Assembly (NCBI GenBank): GCA_914767715.1
Contig: OU612065.1
Location: 12,092,001-12,156,000 of the forward strand
Direction: 5' to 3'
Length of the DNA: 64,000 nt
From: Membranipora membranacea
Lineage: Eukaryota; Bryozoa; Gymnolaemata; Cheilostomatida; Membraniporidae
Part shown: piece by piece, positions 52,801 to 64,000 of the stretch
How positions within the stretch are numbered: position 1 is the stretch's first letter
How the letters are laid out: each line of letters opens with the position of its first letter
Notes under the pieces: generated by a model
Database searches by the model: none
Seen by the model: the letters and a program-made list of their open reading frames with translations, nothing else
Told to the model about the DNA's origin: nothing
Translations under genes and position numbers: made by a program

Positions 52801-55800
52801 CTGTTGATCTTGGCTGAGATACTCCGTATCCAGTATTACTCTGATATGGGTTAGCTGTAGATGCCGGCACATTATTAGTCTGATAGGGATTTGTACCAAG
52901 GTAAGCAGGCTGAGTACCAGGCTGTGCGTAAGGATTAGAGGCCTGACGAGAAGTCCTTCCAGCCATCTTATTAGCCGGCTGCTGGGTAGGTGCTCTTACT
53001 TCCTGTGATTTTGGCCATGGGCTGACAGCCCCTTGCTGACCCAGCGCTGTCTGTAACCTGAACTTGAGCGTACTCAACTTCTGGGACTACAAAAGGTAAA
53101 ACATTGCCAATAAAACATAATGTAACCAAGAAAACGGAGTTATCATTTATTCAACTTTAGTCAAAAGAACAAAAACAGGTTTGCTAAGAACAGCAATCTC
53201 ACCGGTAAGATTACAACTAATTATGATAACTGTACACACCTGTGAGGTACCAGCTAGATAACCTAGAGCAGTTTGAAGGCTTCCCTCAGTAGCCAGCAGT
53301 TCAGCGTACTGACCAAGTTTGTTAGCTAGTGAGCTACCGGCAGGAATGGCATATTCCTGTCCATGAAGCTGTTCGACAGCACGGCGCAGCATCATAACCT
53401 TCTCTATCAAGTCCTGATCAACAAAACGAATATTTTGCAGTCTCACAAATTTTGTATGTTTACAAGCTTTATTAGATTTCTGCACCTAACTCTTATTTTA
53501 CTGGGCCAGACGCTTGGCATCCAAAACTTTCCAAAACATTACGTCTAACATAGTTATGCTGTCTCAATATCAATTTACAATGCATCCAGACCATGCTGAA
53601 AGATGCAAGTCGGTTCCTAATCTAGAGAATCTCACTTCAGGGGTGACCAAGAAACAAAATTTACCTGCAGAGCCATTGAGGTTCCGTTATCTGGAGTCTG
53701 CCTGACCCAGCATTCAGCAAACTTCTCTATATTACCACTGCAGATGTAACACAGCACAGCGTTAGAGGATAACCCTGTATCATCTGATGCCTCTAGTCTG
53801 GATCCGAGTTTGTCTGAAAATGATTAAAAATAGTCTAACATGGAGAAGTTGAAAGTGATGACATGGAAAGTTATATAATAACATAATAATTACAAAACCA
53901 AATATGACATGAACAGGACTTACCACAAAGCTGAACAAACTCTCCAGGTTTTCCATAAGTCAGTATTACAGCTAGTGCTTCCTTCCAGTTTTCTAGAGCA
54001 GTATTCTCAATAACAGTCCTATAATCCTTCTGTACCACTGCTGAGATCAACTACAACAAAATCCATTGTTGTTATGTATCCTATATAAGATATCACATTG
54101 ACAGGTAAAAACTAAGCATAAGGTGACAGTCAACATTTTGTTTTATTTCCCACTGCAACTGTTTGGCCTCAGTATGAAAAATATGTCACTGCAGCGCCAT
54201 TGGAACTCCTGTAACTACATTTCTATGCTTAAAAGCTGAATACCTGCTGCAGAACCTAAACAGTACACTGAAGCTCAATACAGCCCCTTGTAATTACCAA
54301 GGAGTCAGGATCGAGGAATACCAAGGGTTGCTCTTGTCATGTAGCATGATGGAAGTAATCATTATATTATCAGTACTAAGGCTTTCAGCAAGCCAGGGCA
54401 GTCTACGGATATGCTACCATATAATTCAATAGTACACCAAATATCATATTACAGCTGACTTACAGCAGAGGTTGAGCCTGAACACTGCTTAAAGTATCTT
54501 TTCATGGTTCTCTCTAGAAGTGCAGGTCCATCAGCATTAGCCAGTATTATAGCATCAGCCATACGGCCATCATGTAGACATAAGTCAACAGCCTGTCCGA
54601 AGTTTCCAGTGAGCAGAGCCTGGGTCAACAAGCTGTCTGGTCCTAAAATATGGACAAGGTTATGTAATGAAATATTATGAGTTATCAATTAAAATATCAG
54701 ACCAAGTTTTTTATAAACAAATAGCTTGTTACGAATTTTTATTATCAAAGTAATTATTTTCCACACAACAGAGGGTTGACTTACCTTCAGAAGTATTGAA
54801 TTTTAGCTCCTCTGCTTTAACCAAAGCCGATGACTGACTGATTTGATCAAAGGCATCACCTGCAGACATGCTGCCATTAGTGATGTCATCAGTGGTTGAC
54901 AGGCCTGACATAGTTGAGGTTACTTCATCTTCTGTATTACTACTACCTGTCACTGATGATACCTGTCAAAATACCCAAGAATATCCTCAATGTTTACATC
55001 AGATCGCAAGAATTGATTTTTTTCGATAATGAAGAGTACAAATGCCGCACAGCGAGTCACATGGTGTAAATATTATGGCGAAAAAGATCAGCCTTACCTT
55101 CTGTGATATCTCTTGGGCGTCAAAGCCCATAATTCCTAGATATTTACTCCTTGGGTCTGTCTCAAAATTCACCTAAAAATATATGTTTAACACTTTACAA
55201 ATAGTCCTGACAACATAAAAGCGGTAATTTTTTAACAATATCAGGTTTGATCCATTCACAAAGTGTTTAAAGATATTATTTGTATAGACATAGATTAGAA
55301 CTTACTTTCAAGAACTGCCACAAGGTCTCTTCTTTCTCACTTTGGCTATTTGCTATTTTCAGAGAGCAGAACTCTGCAAACTGTCTATTATGCAGAGCAT
55401 GTTCTAGTTGAGTAGAGTGGGTTATTATGTCTGTTTCGGTGACTACTTTCTGTATGTTGACACAGCTCTTTGTAGCTTGGGACGGATCTGCAGAGCGCAC
55501 TGACGAGAATGACACTAGTTTACCACCAAACTAAAAAATTAAAGATTGTGGATAAAAATATTTATTACAAGGAGTTTCAAAATTGATGAAATGTCTTAAA
55601 GAGAAAACTTCAAATAAAAACATTAAACTCACTTTTTGAAATATGTGAGATTGGGTTATTTTTGTGCGATCATTGAATGGATGCGACGGTATAACAGATT
55701 AAAAGCAAGTATCCAGAAATTCTCTCCAGATATAGTCGTTTTAACATTAAACTACCATTATGTTTCACTTACTGCAAAGGAAGCACCACAAGGACGCTTG

Positions 55801-58800
55801 AGCCATTTTGGCGCTTTAGCTATCTGTGGTACAATAGTTCTCTCTACTTTAGGGACAGAGTGCGCTGGGGCTACATTGTCAAATCCACCGAAGGAATCCG
55901 CGATCTGAAATGAGATGAATAATAAGTATCCTAGGTTGTGTCAACATTATGCAGGATGTGATTGGTATTGTGTTCCTCTGTTACACTGTGTTCCTGATGA
56001 ATTAATTTGTAATTGGTGTTATCATTATCAAAATTATCTCCTTGATCTATAAGACAGATAGGAATAAAAAACAAGCACAGGCAAGTTTTCATTTTTAATA
56101 AAATATCAAGAGAAGGCTTTCATTCCACATGCCTGGCCCAATAATTGATACATTCAGATTAGGTTGTGAATAGAAAAAAAGAAGAAACCATTGTGAAGTG
56201 GGTTATGTAAATCGAGAGAAACAACAAGCGACAAGCTTATAATATATGCTTAAAGCCAAAGATACACCGTGAAGCTGCCAAAACTATTACAAGACAACAC
56301 AAAATAACTTAGTCCAAAAATTTGTTTCTGTTTGTCCAGAACGGGACAGGCGCTTACCTGGGACTAAACAAAATAAAATGAAAGATTCTGTTATCAATGC
56401 ATGCATTGGGTAGCAGATGACCTTATACTTGCCATACAATCATCTTAGACAATGGAATGAATGCACGATGAACAGGATCAAACAATGAATCGATATACTT
56501 CTATTTTCCAGAAGGTGACAGAAAACACTTACTTTGTTAGTCGCAGCCATTGTCTGCATGGTCATTTCTCCACCCATGATGGAGTAGACTGACACGCGTC
56601 CATCAAAAGAACAAGCGGAAATACACTGGGGGTTACGGGGGCACCACTGCACATCAAAACACCACTGATTACCCATTGGTAACTCATATGTAACCTGAAA
56701 CAAACATTCATACCAAAACTGATAAAATGCGGTTGAGAAAAATTCAAAGTTCAACAAAGAGTTATAGGGAAGTGGGCTTGTTTCATGGACTTGGTCAGTC
56801 AACAGGACGGCTCTACTTATCGATGACGCTAAACCGTTGGCTGTGCCAATTGTATAGAGGCATCAGAGAGGCATACAAGGCATACAGACATACAAGCGGT
56901 AATATCACCTTCAACTATCTTAGAACTTTGGAGTTGCTGTTCCCTTTTCAACAGGAGACAATCTTGGTTCAAGAAGATGAGGTTTATAAACAGTGTTTTG
57001 GTAATTGGAAGTAGATGAGGTGCAATACAATAGTTTTTGACATAATTCTAAGCTGCAGCAATTTGTATCAGGTCCTCACACCTGATTAGTATTTTTTCCA
57101 CAGCTAAGGAAAGCAGAAGGAGTTTAGGTGATCTTGCACTTTTGAAAAGAATGTACCGGCGCAGTGAAATATACAGTGTATACTTCACTAGAAAATGCCA
57201 TTAAAACAAACAATGAAATATGTTACAACAACCTACCTCTCCACCAACCACATCAGCATTAGGATTCCAGCAGAGCAGTCTGTTGTCTTTACCACATGAT
57301 ATAAGTAGATCTGGATCATTACGACTCCATGCCATCGATAATATGCCTCTACTGTGCTTTTCTAGTACCTAGAATGGCGCACACAATGTATGTCGCGATG
57401 CTATCGTCATGTCATATCAAACTGTCATGGGTACTATATTGGCACTCCAGGGCTAAGGCATTGGAATGCATCCAACTCAAAATACATCATAAAACAAATA
57501 ATATATAATAATATAAATCAAATTTTATAAATTAAAAATATATCAAAATCTGACAAACAGAAAAGGAAAGCTTTTAGGCAGATTTTTAAATATTGAAGAT
57601 ATATTTAGAAGAGGATACAGGCTTAGGAGCATGCTGACAATAGGTAGGGTGTTTTTCTTACTTTGAGAGGAGATGCAGCAAATCTGAGATCCCAGAGCTG
57701 TATTACGGGTGCGTGATCATCTTCTGATGCTAAGACAAGCTGAGTAGCTATCTCCGGATGCCAGGTAACCAGCTTCGATTTGATCTACAAAGCAGTATTC
57801 CCTCAATATAATTGATATATTACAGCACTGACTGACGATAGTATCTTTTGCTACACCAAAGTTACATCTTAAACTTATGCCAAACCATGCTGAAATTTTT
57901 CATAGCAGCTTTACATCCATAGTCATTTTAGTACGGCATAGACTAGTACACACTTATAAGGATCATTAACACTGTTTAGTAAACAAAAGTGTGCAGCAAT
58001 GCGGGATTTCATAAGATACTTACTCTTGACATGCTGTCACTGATCTTGATAATTGGCTCACTCTTTCTGAGATCCCAGACTACACAGCGAGTATTGAGAG
58101 CACTTGCTAGGATATGTTGCACCTGACAATTCCATGACAGACATGTGACATCATCAGATGGTTGAGACTTGGCTCCTGGTGTCATCGGGGTCGTAGGATT
58201 GTTCAGATCCCATAACAAAATTTCAGATTCACTTCCACCAGATGCAAGCAAATTATCCTGCAATCATAAGTCATTGTTCAGAATAGCCATAGACAATTTA
58301 TACATAAAAATAAATATCTAATAGACAGAATTGTGAATAAATCGAATAACTGTGTGGTGTGTGTTATTATTAAATCAAATGGGGGATTTAAATATTTCCT
58401 GAAAAATACAAATTTCTTGAATTTCGTTCAGCATTAAGAATTTTAATTGCCTCATCATTTTAGTGATATTTTAATTACTTCCATATGACAAATTGAGTAA
58501 CCATCAGAGAGTGTAGTAAAATGCTCACCTGATGTTTGTTGAAATCCAGAGCTCCAACACTTCCTACATGCTTGTCTAGTGTGAGTATTTGTGAGTCTGA
58601 TTCCTGCATTATAAGCTTAGATGCGTCCCACACACAAACTGAACCTTTATCTGTTCCTCCTACTATGACTCCTGATGAGTGCTTACCATCACTTGCACCC
58701 ATCTTACCCCATACAACCTTTGTAAAGAATTATAATACAAGCTGTTATTGACCATGTTGCAAATGCATACAGTACAAGAGTAAGATATGAAACGATTGAC

Positions 58801-59321
58801 TTTCTTTCTGGTAGGAGGTAGCAAATAGGTCTTAAGTCATTCTCTGAAACCAGAATATATTTCACAGGACAGGAAATAATATGCTTTATATAGTAGTTAT
58901 CAATCTAAATCAGTATCTGGGCATAGGTGTATGCCAGGGATCAAGATCTACTCTATGAGCAAACTTCAATATCTTGAGATAAGAAGTTGCTTCGACAGGA
59001 TACTGCTACAAAATTTTGTTGCAATAGGACGACCTCTGTTCAATTAAAGTCCATGTCTTAATGTCAGTCTGATCAATCATTCAAATGACTCTAATATGAA
59101 GAACTCACCTTGTTAAATCTATGGTCAGTTTCAGCCTTTGCTACAAGTTCACAGTCAAGGCTTTCATCCTCTGTGTTGAACCGAAACACTTCAATTGCAG
59201 ATTTGGTACTAAATGATGCATCTAACTGCTGGGCAGCTGTACCACAAGCTAAATATACAGGATATTGAGAGCTAGGAGACCATGCCACATTGGCAGTCCG
59301 CTCTATCTCCTTCAACTTCAT
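48888..59321 (-). CDS. SEC31: COPII coat outer-cage protein SEC31
   Basis: Coding exons on the minus strand: 59109-59321, 58529-58717, 58024-58257, 57662-57784, 57237-57368, 56533-56694, 55773-55904, 55306-55530, 55098-55172, 54785-54962, 54464-54642, 53924-54050, 53665-53813, 53240-53413, 52743-53086, 52109-52383, 51733-51850, 51445-51560, 49984-50342, 49728-49835, 49338-49409, 48888-49073. All phases agree, giving 1,289 residues against 1,220 in human SEC31A. The start [16 protein letters not shown] matches the family, with A at -3, and is preceded by an acceptor, so a 5' UTR exon exists upstream. The order is a WD40 propeller (1-350), propeller closure and helical solenoid (about 352-764, with [20 protein letters not shown]), a Pro/Gln/Tyr-rich linker with GWNDPP (1081-1086), and a C-terminal helical domain. 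SEC31 assembles with SEC13 into the COPII cage and stimulates SAR1 GTP hydrolysis on SEC23. It is a single gene here; vertebrates have A and B copies. Confidence 0.96.
49487..49496. repeat. C10 tract in SEC31 intron
   Basis: A run of ten C follows TTTACA and leads into TCCT, in the intron between SEC31 exons 20 and 21. It is a likely length-variable site. Confidence 0.8.
49984..53086 (-). other. SEC31: SEC31 Pro/Gln/Tyr-rich linker with SAR1-SEC23 active motif
   Basis: Exons 15-19 encode about 404 low-complexity residues rich in Pro, Gln, Tyr, Asn and Ala, with recurring NPYQ and YNPAAQ units. The motif GWNDPP at 1081-1086 (exon 19) matches the fragment that reaches the SAR1-SEC23 active site in known complexes, with Trp1082 and Asn1083 conserved. 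Only one run of three prolines is present, directly after this motif. Confidence 0.88.
56358..56363 (-). other. SEC31: Candidate 6-base SEC31 microexon
   Basis: On the minus strand a pyrimidine-rich tract ending TTTGTTTAG is followed by TCCCAG and then the donor GTAAGC. It lies between exons 6 and 7. It would insert Ser-Gln without shifting frame, since both flanking exons meet in phase 0. The position is in the loop after the propeller, where vertebrate SEC31 varies in length. The evidence is splice-site quality and phase only. Confidence 0.4.
56533..59321 (-). other. SEC31: SEC31 N-terminal WD40 propeller exons
   Basis: Exons 1-6 encode seven recognisable blades, with [65 protein letters not shown] and VSVYSIMGG. 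The segment [16 protein letters not shown] is nearly identical to vertebrate SEC31A. The propeller forms the vertex of the COPII cage. Confidence 0.92.
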
Positions 59322-60126
59322 AGTTGCAGAATATCCACACACGTCCTGTGAAAACATGAAAAGGCATTTTAAATTATCTGTTCGTTAACCAGAGACGAAA
59401 GATAGTAATATAGTGTTAGTATACTGCACTGCATCCTACCAACGGTATCGATCGGCATGGTATGTGAACAAGAAGTGACGTGATCATCACTGTAATGTAG
59501 CAATTTCAGTGATAACTCCTCCAAAAGCATTACAACAAAACTAAAATACTTAATTAAGTTAAGTGAAGAAAACAAGAGCATGCAGTAATATGAATGGCGT
59601 GAGGGTAGTTTCTTATGCAATCAGGTGCACCTACTCTACTGCCTAATCTAGGAAGTAGTATGTATATATCATAAATTAGTGTGTAGATAGCCAACCAGTA
59701 CCACCTAGTCAACAATTATTCTATCACCAATCATCCTTCCATCCACATGACCATACAGTAACAAAGGCCAACTGCACATTGATTGCCTCATCAGTCCATG
59801 AAGTCATCAAGCGATAATAAGGTGGTGATAAATATTAACATTATAATAAGAATAGAAAACAGGAATTAGAACTAAGAATGACAACAACATCAACATGTCT
59901 AACTCTAATATATATAATAAATATCTATTCAATTAGCTGAATTAATTTATAATTATGATGGTAATGCGACATTTATCAGTGCAATTTCATCCATAGGGTG
60001 AGGAACCTACTTTTTACTACCTGTGAAATCTTCTGTGTGAGGTGTCTTGAATGAGTCTCACAACTTGGACACCGGTAGATAAAACTACTACTTGGTCAGA
60101 AGTACGTGGCAGAACCTAGTTGTTAT

Positions 60127-60140
60127 TTACCCACAATGCA
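60127..60140. promoter_or_regulatory. Staf/ZNF143-like binding site
   Basis: TTACCCACAATGCA followed by TTTC closely fits the consensus TACCCATAATGCATTG bound by Staf/ZNF143, a factor common at housekeeping and bidirectional promoters of animals. It sits just upstream, on the minus strand, of the candidate SEC31 5' UTR exon. Confidence 0.4.
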
Positions 60141-60782
60141 TTTCATTTTCCTCTAAAAGGTTACAGCTGGAGTCGCTACAATGAGACTGCACCATAGTAC
60201 TGTTCAACATCGACTAACTACAAATATTACGATTTCCTTAGACTTTCAATGTGTTCTTTTGGTAGTTATAGCAACCATCTCTATCTCCAAAGGCATGAGT
60301 TTTATTAAATTTTGCTAAATCTGAAATTTTTAGGCCTAGCTTGGAGTTAAAGCTTTGACCAAAATCTGTCAATATATGATTATTTTTGGGTAACAACATT
60401 GAAGCCAGACACAAGATTTTGTCCACAGGTAAGCTATTGGGAATAGGAGGAGTTCATGATGTTGTACAGACAATGTTGGTTTGCTCTTTTATAGTATTGT
60501 TAACTACTACAGATTGATTGCAAGGTTGGTCTTTCATGTGCAGTACATATGATCATAACCTAAATGACTGTGACAAAGCCTGAAGGCCCTACTTGAGGAT
60601 CATAAGAATTTTAATTGCATATGCAAAGGTGTTGATACAAAAGTATTATTGAAGCTGGTTTGTAAGGTAATTCTTGCTGTGCTGCTTCAAACACCTTACT
60701 GTAAGTAGATGAGTTAAACCAGCACTGGAGCTAGTAACTTACCAATTACTAAAAATCTGCTCCTCTAGCATGTTGGTTCCAG

Positions 60783-60911
60783 CAAGGAGTGAACCTCCTT
60801 GGTTCCAGCCAACCGACTTTTCATGCACTCCGGTGGTTATATTGTATGAGATGATCATGGACCCCTATTTATACATGAGCTCATATTAATTGGTGAAGCA
60901 AGGACTCCTTG
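60783..60911. repeat. Two AAGGAGTCC-type palindromes
   Basis: CAAGGAG at 60783-60789 pairs with CTCCTTG at 60795-60801, inside a direct repeat of GGTTCCAGC. CAAGGACTCCTTG at 60899-60911 is a perfect 13-base palindrome apart from its centre. Both resemble the element at 41351-41369, which is also flanked by GGTTCAACC-like sequence. Confidence 0.6.
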
Positions 60912-61288
60912 GGTGAAGGCAGAGACTATAGAGAAATGGTGTCTCGGTTGACCATATAAATTGCTGGTCTATATAGATCATTACCAGTGTTTTTACAAAA
61001 TGCCTAGGCCTATGTCCGCTCATGTATAGGAATAATATTACTTGTTGTCACAACTATTTTATACTCCTGTACGTGGAAGAATGAAGTATATGAATAGCTT
61101 TTTCATCAAGTATGCTCTCTAATACTTCTCAGATTTCTTCTGGATTATTTTTTGTATGTGACACAAGTTAAAAGCCACAGAATTTCAAACCACTCCAATT
61201 AAAATCATCACTTCAATGCTTTATGTGAGCACTAAAATGAATCTTTTCTTATACATTCCATTTTAGTATCAAGTAAGTCAGTAGCACA

Positions 61289-63872
61289 ATGGTGATTACC
61301 GATGTACCATTTGATGCTCGGGAGAGGGCAAAAAACAGCCGCTATATGCTCATTCGCAGGCCAAATAGTGGGGTGCCTGGTACTCCTGCCCAAAATGATG
61401 ACGAAGAGGATGCTGAGGCTAGGCGCAGTAAGGAATATGCAGCATTTCTCAAGTAAGCTAGATAGGGCCTACCACACATACTATTACCATATTGTGCAAG
61501 CACCGTAAAGCAGTTCGACGAGTGATACTTTAACCCCCAGGATAATGATGGGCCCTTTATGTAGTAGACCTAACATAGGTACTTTGTCTATAGCTAGATT
61601 GTCAATTGTGTTAATGAATCCAGGGAATACTCCAACTCTTTGATGAATCGTGAAAATTGCACAATATCTTAGCTCAACTTGTGACTTTGCACATTGTTCT
61701 AGTGATATGCAAAAATCGTGGCAAACTGGTAGTTTGCAGAGGTAAACATTGTCTTCTCACTGGGAATTTAGTTATGGCATGGTCTTGATAGTGTTGGTTG
61801 TAGTAGAATTAGGCATGCAGCTTACATAAATTAATGGTAAATGTAAATCGATCAAACTCTATGCCATTGGGCCTTTTGTCAACCAGCTGTATATGCTTCA
61901 TTTTTTTTGGATAGCCAAACATAAAAGCCAAACACTCACTGCAGCCAAGATTTCAAGACCATGTCAGAAAATTAACCCTATCCACAAATGCTTCCAGCTG
62001 ACAGCTCTTTCGATGCACTTTCCTATCCTGATAATGCTTAGAAGCAGCTTATTTTGTTACAAAATTACTTTTTAATTTTTCCTCCCTGCTAGTCAATCCA
62101 TCCTGGCTTAATACAAAGGGATAAATTGGCTTGTCGGTCTGTGTCACGTTATATCATTTTAGCATTAATTTGGTGATAGTATTAGATGATCTTGTATGGC
62201 GGTTATGCTAACAAAGTTGACTAACTTGGTACTGTGATGGACATTTGTCAGTTCTTTTGTTACTGTATCACTTCACAAGTTTTGAAAGCTGAATACTCAG
62301 GTACGTTCATTGTGGTTCAAGTTCCAGTAAATACCCATCAATTTTTATGTAGACATGCTATATACCATCCATATCCTTCACAGAGATCAGGAACGCAAAT
62401 GTGGAACAGCAGGATTCCTAGATTCAAAGAAATTTACTCACACATATGAAGTAGCGGAAAAGCAGCAGCAAAGAGCTGGAACTCCAAGACCAGGAGACAA
62501 AAGTGAAATCATCAAACCTCTAGATGCAGTCAGCATTGTACTTCGATCTGATCAGGACAAAAAAGAATATGATAAAAGAATAAAAGTCATCGAGGTTCGA
62601 TTTAGTTTTTTTTCCATTCTTAAATGTTGATAATGCAATTGTTTTTTATCAATGAATGGATCAGGTATGGTTTGGAGCCGGGTGAACCAATGTTGTAAAA
62701 TTTTGATAATTTTTCCCTGTGTTTCGTTCTTCACCAGCTATTTTGCTTCATGATTTAGGATCACATGTGGCAACATAAACAAGATGAGAGAGAATTGAAA
62801 AGAACAGAGGGAGATATTCTCAAAAAAAGATACGCTGTAAGACATACACTCCGAGATTACGAAAACAGTGAGTTTTTGTTAATTATGGATCACTAACAGT
62901 CGGTCTTGGATGTGCAGATTATATGTATCAGTTCAGAGCATACAGTGTCATGGGTGATATTATGCTGGTTGTAGGTGGACAGCATAAACTAGGACTGAAG
63001 CATGTATGGTAAAGTATAGATTTTCAACTGTTTTTTTTTCTCTTATGAAGTTTATTTCGCCATTTATCAGTTCTAACTACTTGCATTTACCTTATTTCAA
63101 AAAAAAATTTAACAGTTTTTATGTAACACACCCTGGTATCTTAATATTCATCATGGTTCTCCTATAGTTAAAAACCTTTTATACCGATGTTACAGATATA
63201 CAGAAGTCAAGGCTAGCAGTTGATCAGTCATATAACAAAGGTATGGAAAAGTACACCAAGCTTGAACAGGCTCATCTGCACCAAAAAGTCGACACCATCA
63301 AAGAAAGAGCAAATCAGAATGAGGAAACTCTAACAAGCAACAAAGATCAAGGGAGAAAAATTGAACTACAAAAGTAAGTCTTCCTTCTTGTTGACACAGC
63401 TGAATTATTTTAAAGTATCAATAATCCTTCAATATATTTGCCATAGGGTTTTCCTTTGCATGTAGATCATGACATACTGTTTGTTAATCCAGATGATAGT
63501 ATTGGCTTTTCCTTTCGTAAGCTTGTGTTTATACTGGCTGTCATGCATGTTAATGAAGTGCTAATTCAACTGCCTTTATTTATTATGTTTGCCAGTAGAT
63601 TAATCGTGTCATGAAAACAAGACCCCTGATTATTATATTTCATATTATGTGGGGTTGTCCAACCCTGATTATTAAGCAGACAAATCCCAGATTGTTAGCA
63701 GTATTTTCTACATGTTTGTTCTTTTGTTGTAATCACTCTTGTGTCCCTTCTCTTTTTTTGCAGAACTGATTTGGCCAGGAAATACAGAGTGACTCTAGAC
63801 GAGCTGGAGCTGAAACAAGTAGAACATAACAGATTAGTATCAGAGTTTGAATCCAAGCTCAGGAATAAAGAG
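61289..63872 (+). CDS. Uncharacterised charged coiled-coil protein, 3'-partial
   Basis: Five coding exons: 61289-61452, 62384-62594, 62759-62867, 63196-63373, 63764-63872. They join in phase and give 257 residues, with the gene running past the window end. The start MVITDVPFDARERAKNSRYML has A at -3 and G at +4 and lies 22 bases after an acceptor, so a non-coding exon precedes it. Residues 1-55 are mixed and acidic near DDEEDAEARRSKEY. Residues 56-125 include KKFTHTYEVAEKQQQRAGTP and a segment ending DKKEYDKRIKVIE. From about residue 105 on the sequence is almost all helix-forming, rich in Lys, Glu, Gln and Arg with heptad-like hydrophobic spacing (WQHKQDERELKRTEGDIL, TDLARKYRVTLDELELKQ), with no signal peptide or membrane span. 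I do not recognise the family; long charged coiled coils of this type are common among ciliary and cytoskeletal proteins, but this is only a guess. Confidence 0.75.
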
Positions 63873-64000
63873 GTAAACAGCAATGTAACTCGTGTTTGGT
63901 CATATTGGGAAAATGCTCAATTTCAGTATACCTACTATAAATTATGTCAGCAATTGGAGAATGCAAAAATTCTTCTCATGTTAATCTGTGCTGTTTTCCT

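Larger units (their letters stand above)
59346..61288. promoter_or_regulatory. Divergent upstream region of SEC31 and the coiled-coil gene
   Basis: The SEC31 start exon has an acceptor at 59346-59347 (its exon ends at 59345), and the coiled-coil gene start exon has an acceptor ending at 61266. Both genes therefore have upstream non-coding exons inside this interval. A minus-strand donor (CAG then GTAGTA) at 60020 could end a SEC31 5' UTR exon from about 60120 down to 60021. A plus-strand donor (CACAG then GTAAGC) at 60429 could end a 5' UTR exon of the other gene. The Staf/ZNF143-like site at 60127-60140 lies between them. The rest is AT-rich, with palindromic repeats near 60783-60911. Confidence 0.4.

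Noticed and set aside
56727-57014. 95-codon plus-strand open frame with a [14 protein letters not shown] segment resembling an LYR-motif protein
   Set aside because: The LYR tripeptide sits in a CATACA-rich repeat stretch inside a SEC31 intron on the other strand. The rest does not match an LYRM family, and a single motif is too weak.
1-64000. CRISPR arrays, operons, phage or bacterial mobile elements
   Set aside because: The DNA is clearly intron-rich animal sequence. No spaced direct repeats, polycistronic frames or integrase-like genes are present.

Overview
The window is genomic DNA from a non-vertebrate animal. All five genes are split into short exons (about 50 to 400 bases, with a few long ones in KDM3) joined by GT-AG introns of a few hundred to about 2,900 bases. 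The DNA is AT-rich, and there are no operons, ribosome binding sites or other prokaryotic features. A SID-1 family gene, one undivided KDM3/JMJD1 gene and one REEP1-4 type gene point to an intron-rich invertebrate rather than a fly or a vertebrate. I cannot name the phylum from the sequence.

Layout, with neighbours on alternating strands: (1) 189-7247, plus strand, the 3' two thirds of a SIDT1/SIDT2-like gene (SID-1 transmembrane family), whose 5' end lies before the window. (2) 8949-15353, minus strand, a complete nine-exon REEP1-4 type ER-shaping protein of 333 residues. (3) 17566-47488, plus strand, a complete 24-exon KDM3/JMJD1 histone demethylase of about 2,264 residues. (4) 48888-59321, minus strand, a complete coding region for the COPII coat protein SEC31, about 1,289 residues in 22 exons plus a possible 6-base microexon. 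(5) 61289-63872 and beyond, plus strand, the first five coding exons of a charged coiled-coil protein that I do not recognise.

Pairs 1/2 and 3/4 are convergent, and the positions of canonical polyadenylation signals suggest that their 3' UTRs may overlap. Pairs 2/3 and 4/5 are divergent. Upstream of SEC31 there is a Staf/ZNF143-like site beside a candidate 5' UTR exon, so that interval may be a shared promoter. REEP, SEC31 and SIDT proteins all act in membranes of the secretory or endolysosomal system, and KDM3 acts in the nucleus. I see no sign that the genes form one pathway; this looks like ordinary animal gene neighbourhood.

Non-coding points of interest are a terminal-inverted-repeat element in the last SIDT intron, a cluster of inverted and direct repeats upstream of REEP, several hairpins in KDM3 introns, a dispersed palindrome built on CAAGGAGTCCTTG, a 22-base tandem duplication, and clear over-representation of the palindromic octamer TAGGCCTA. 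I found no CRISPR array, rRNA, tRNA or intact transposon gene, and no convincing evidence of a new multi-gene system.
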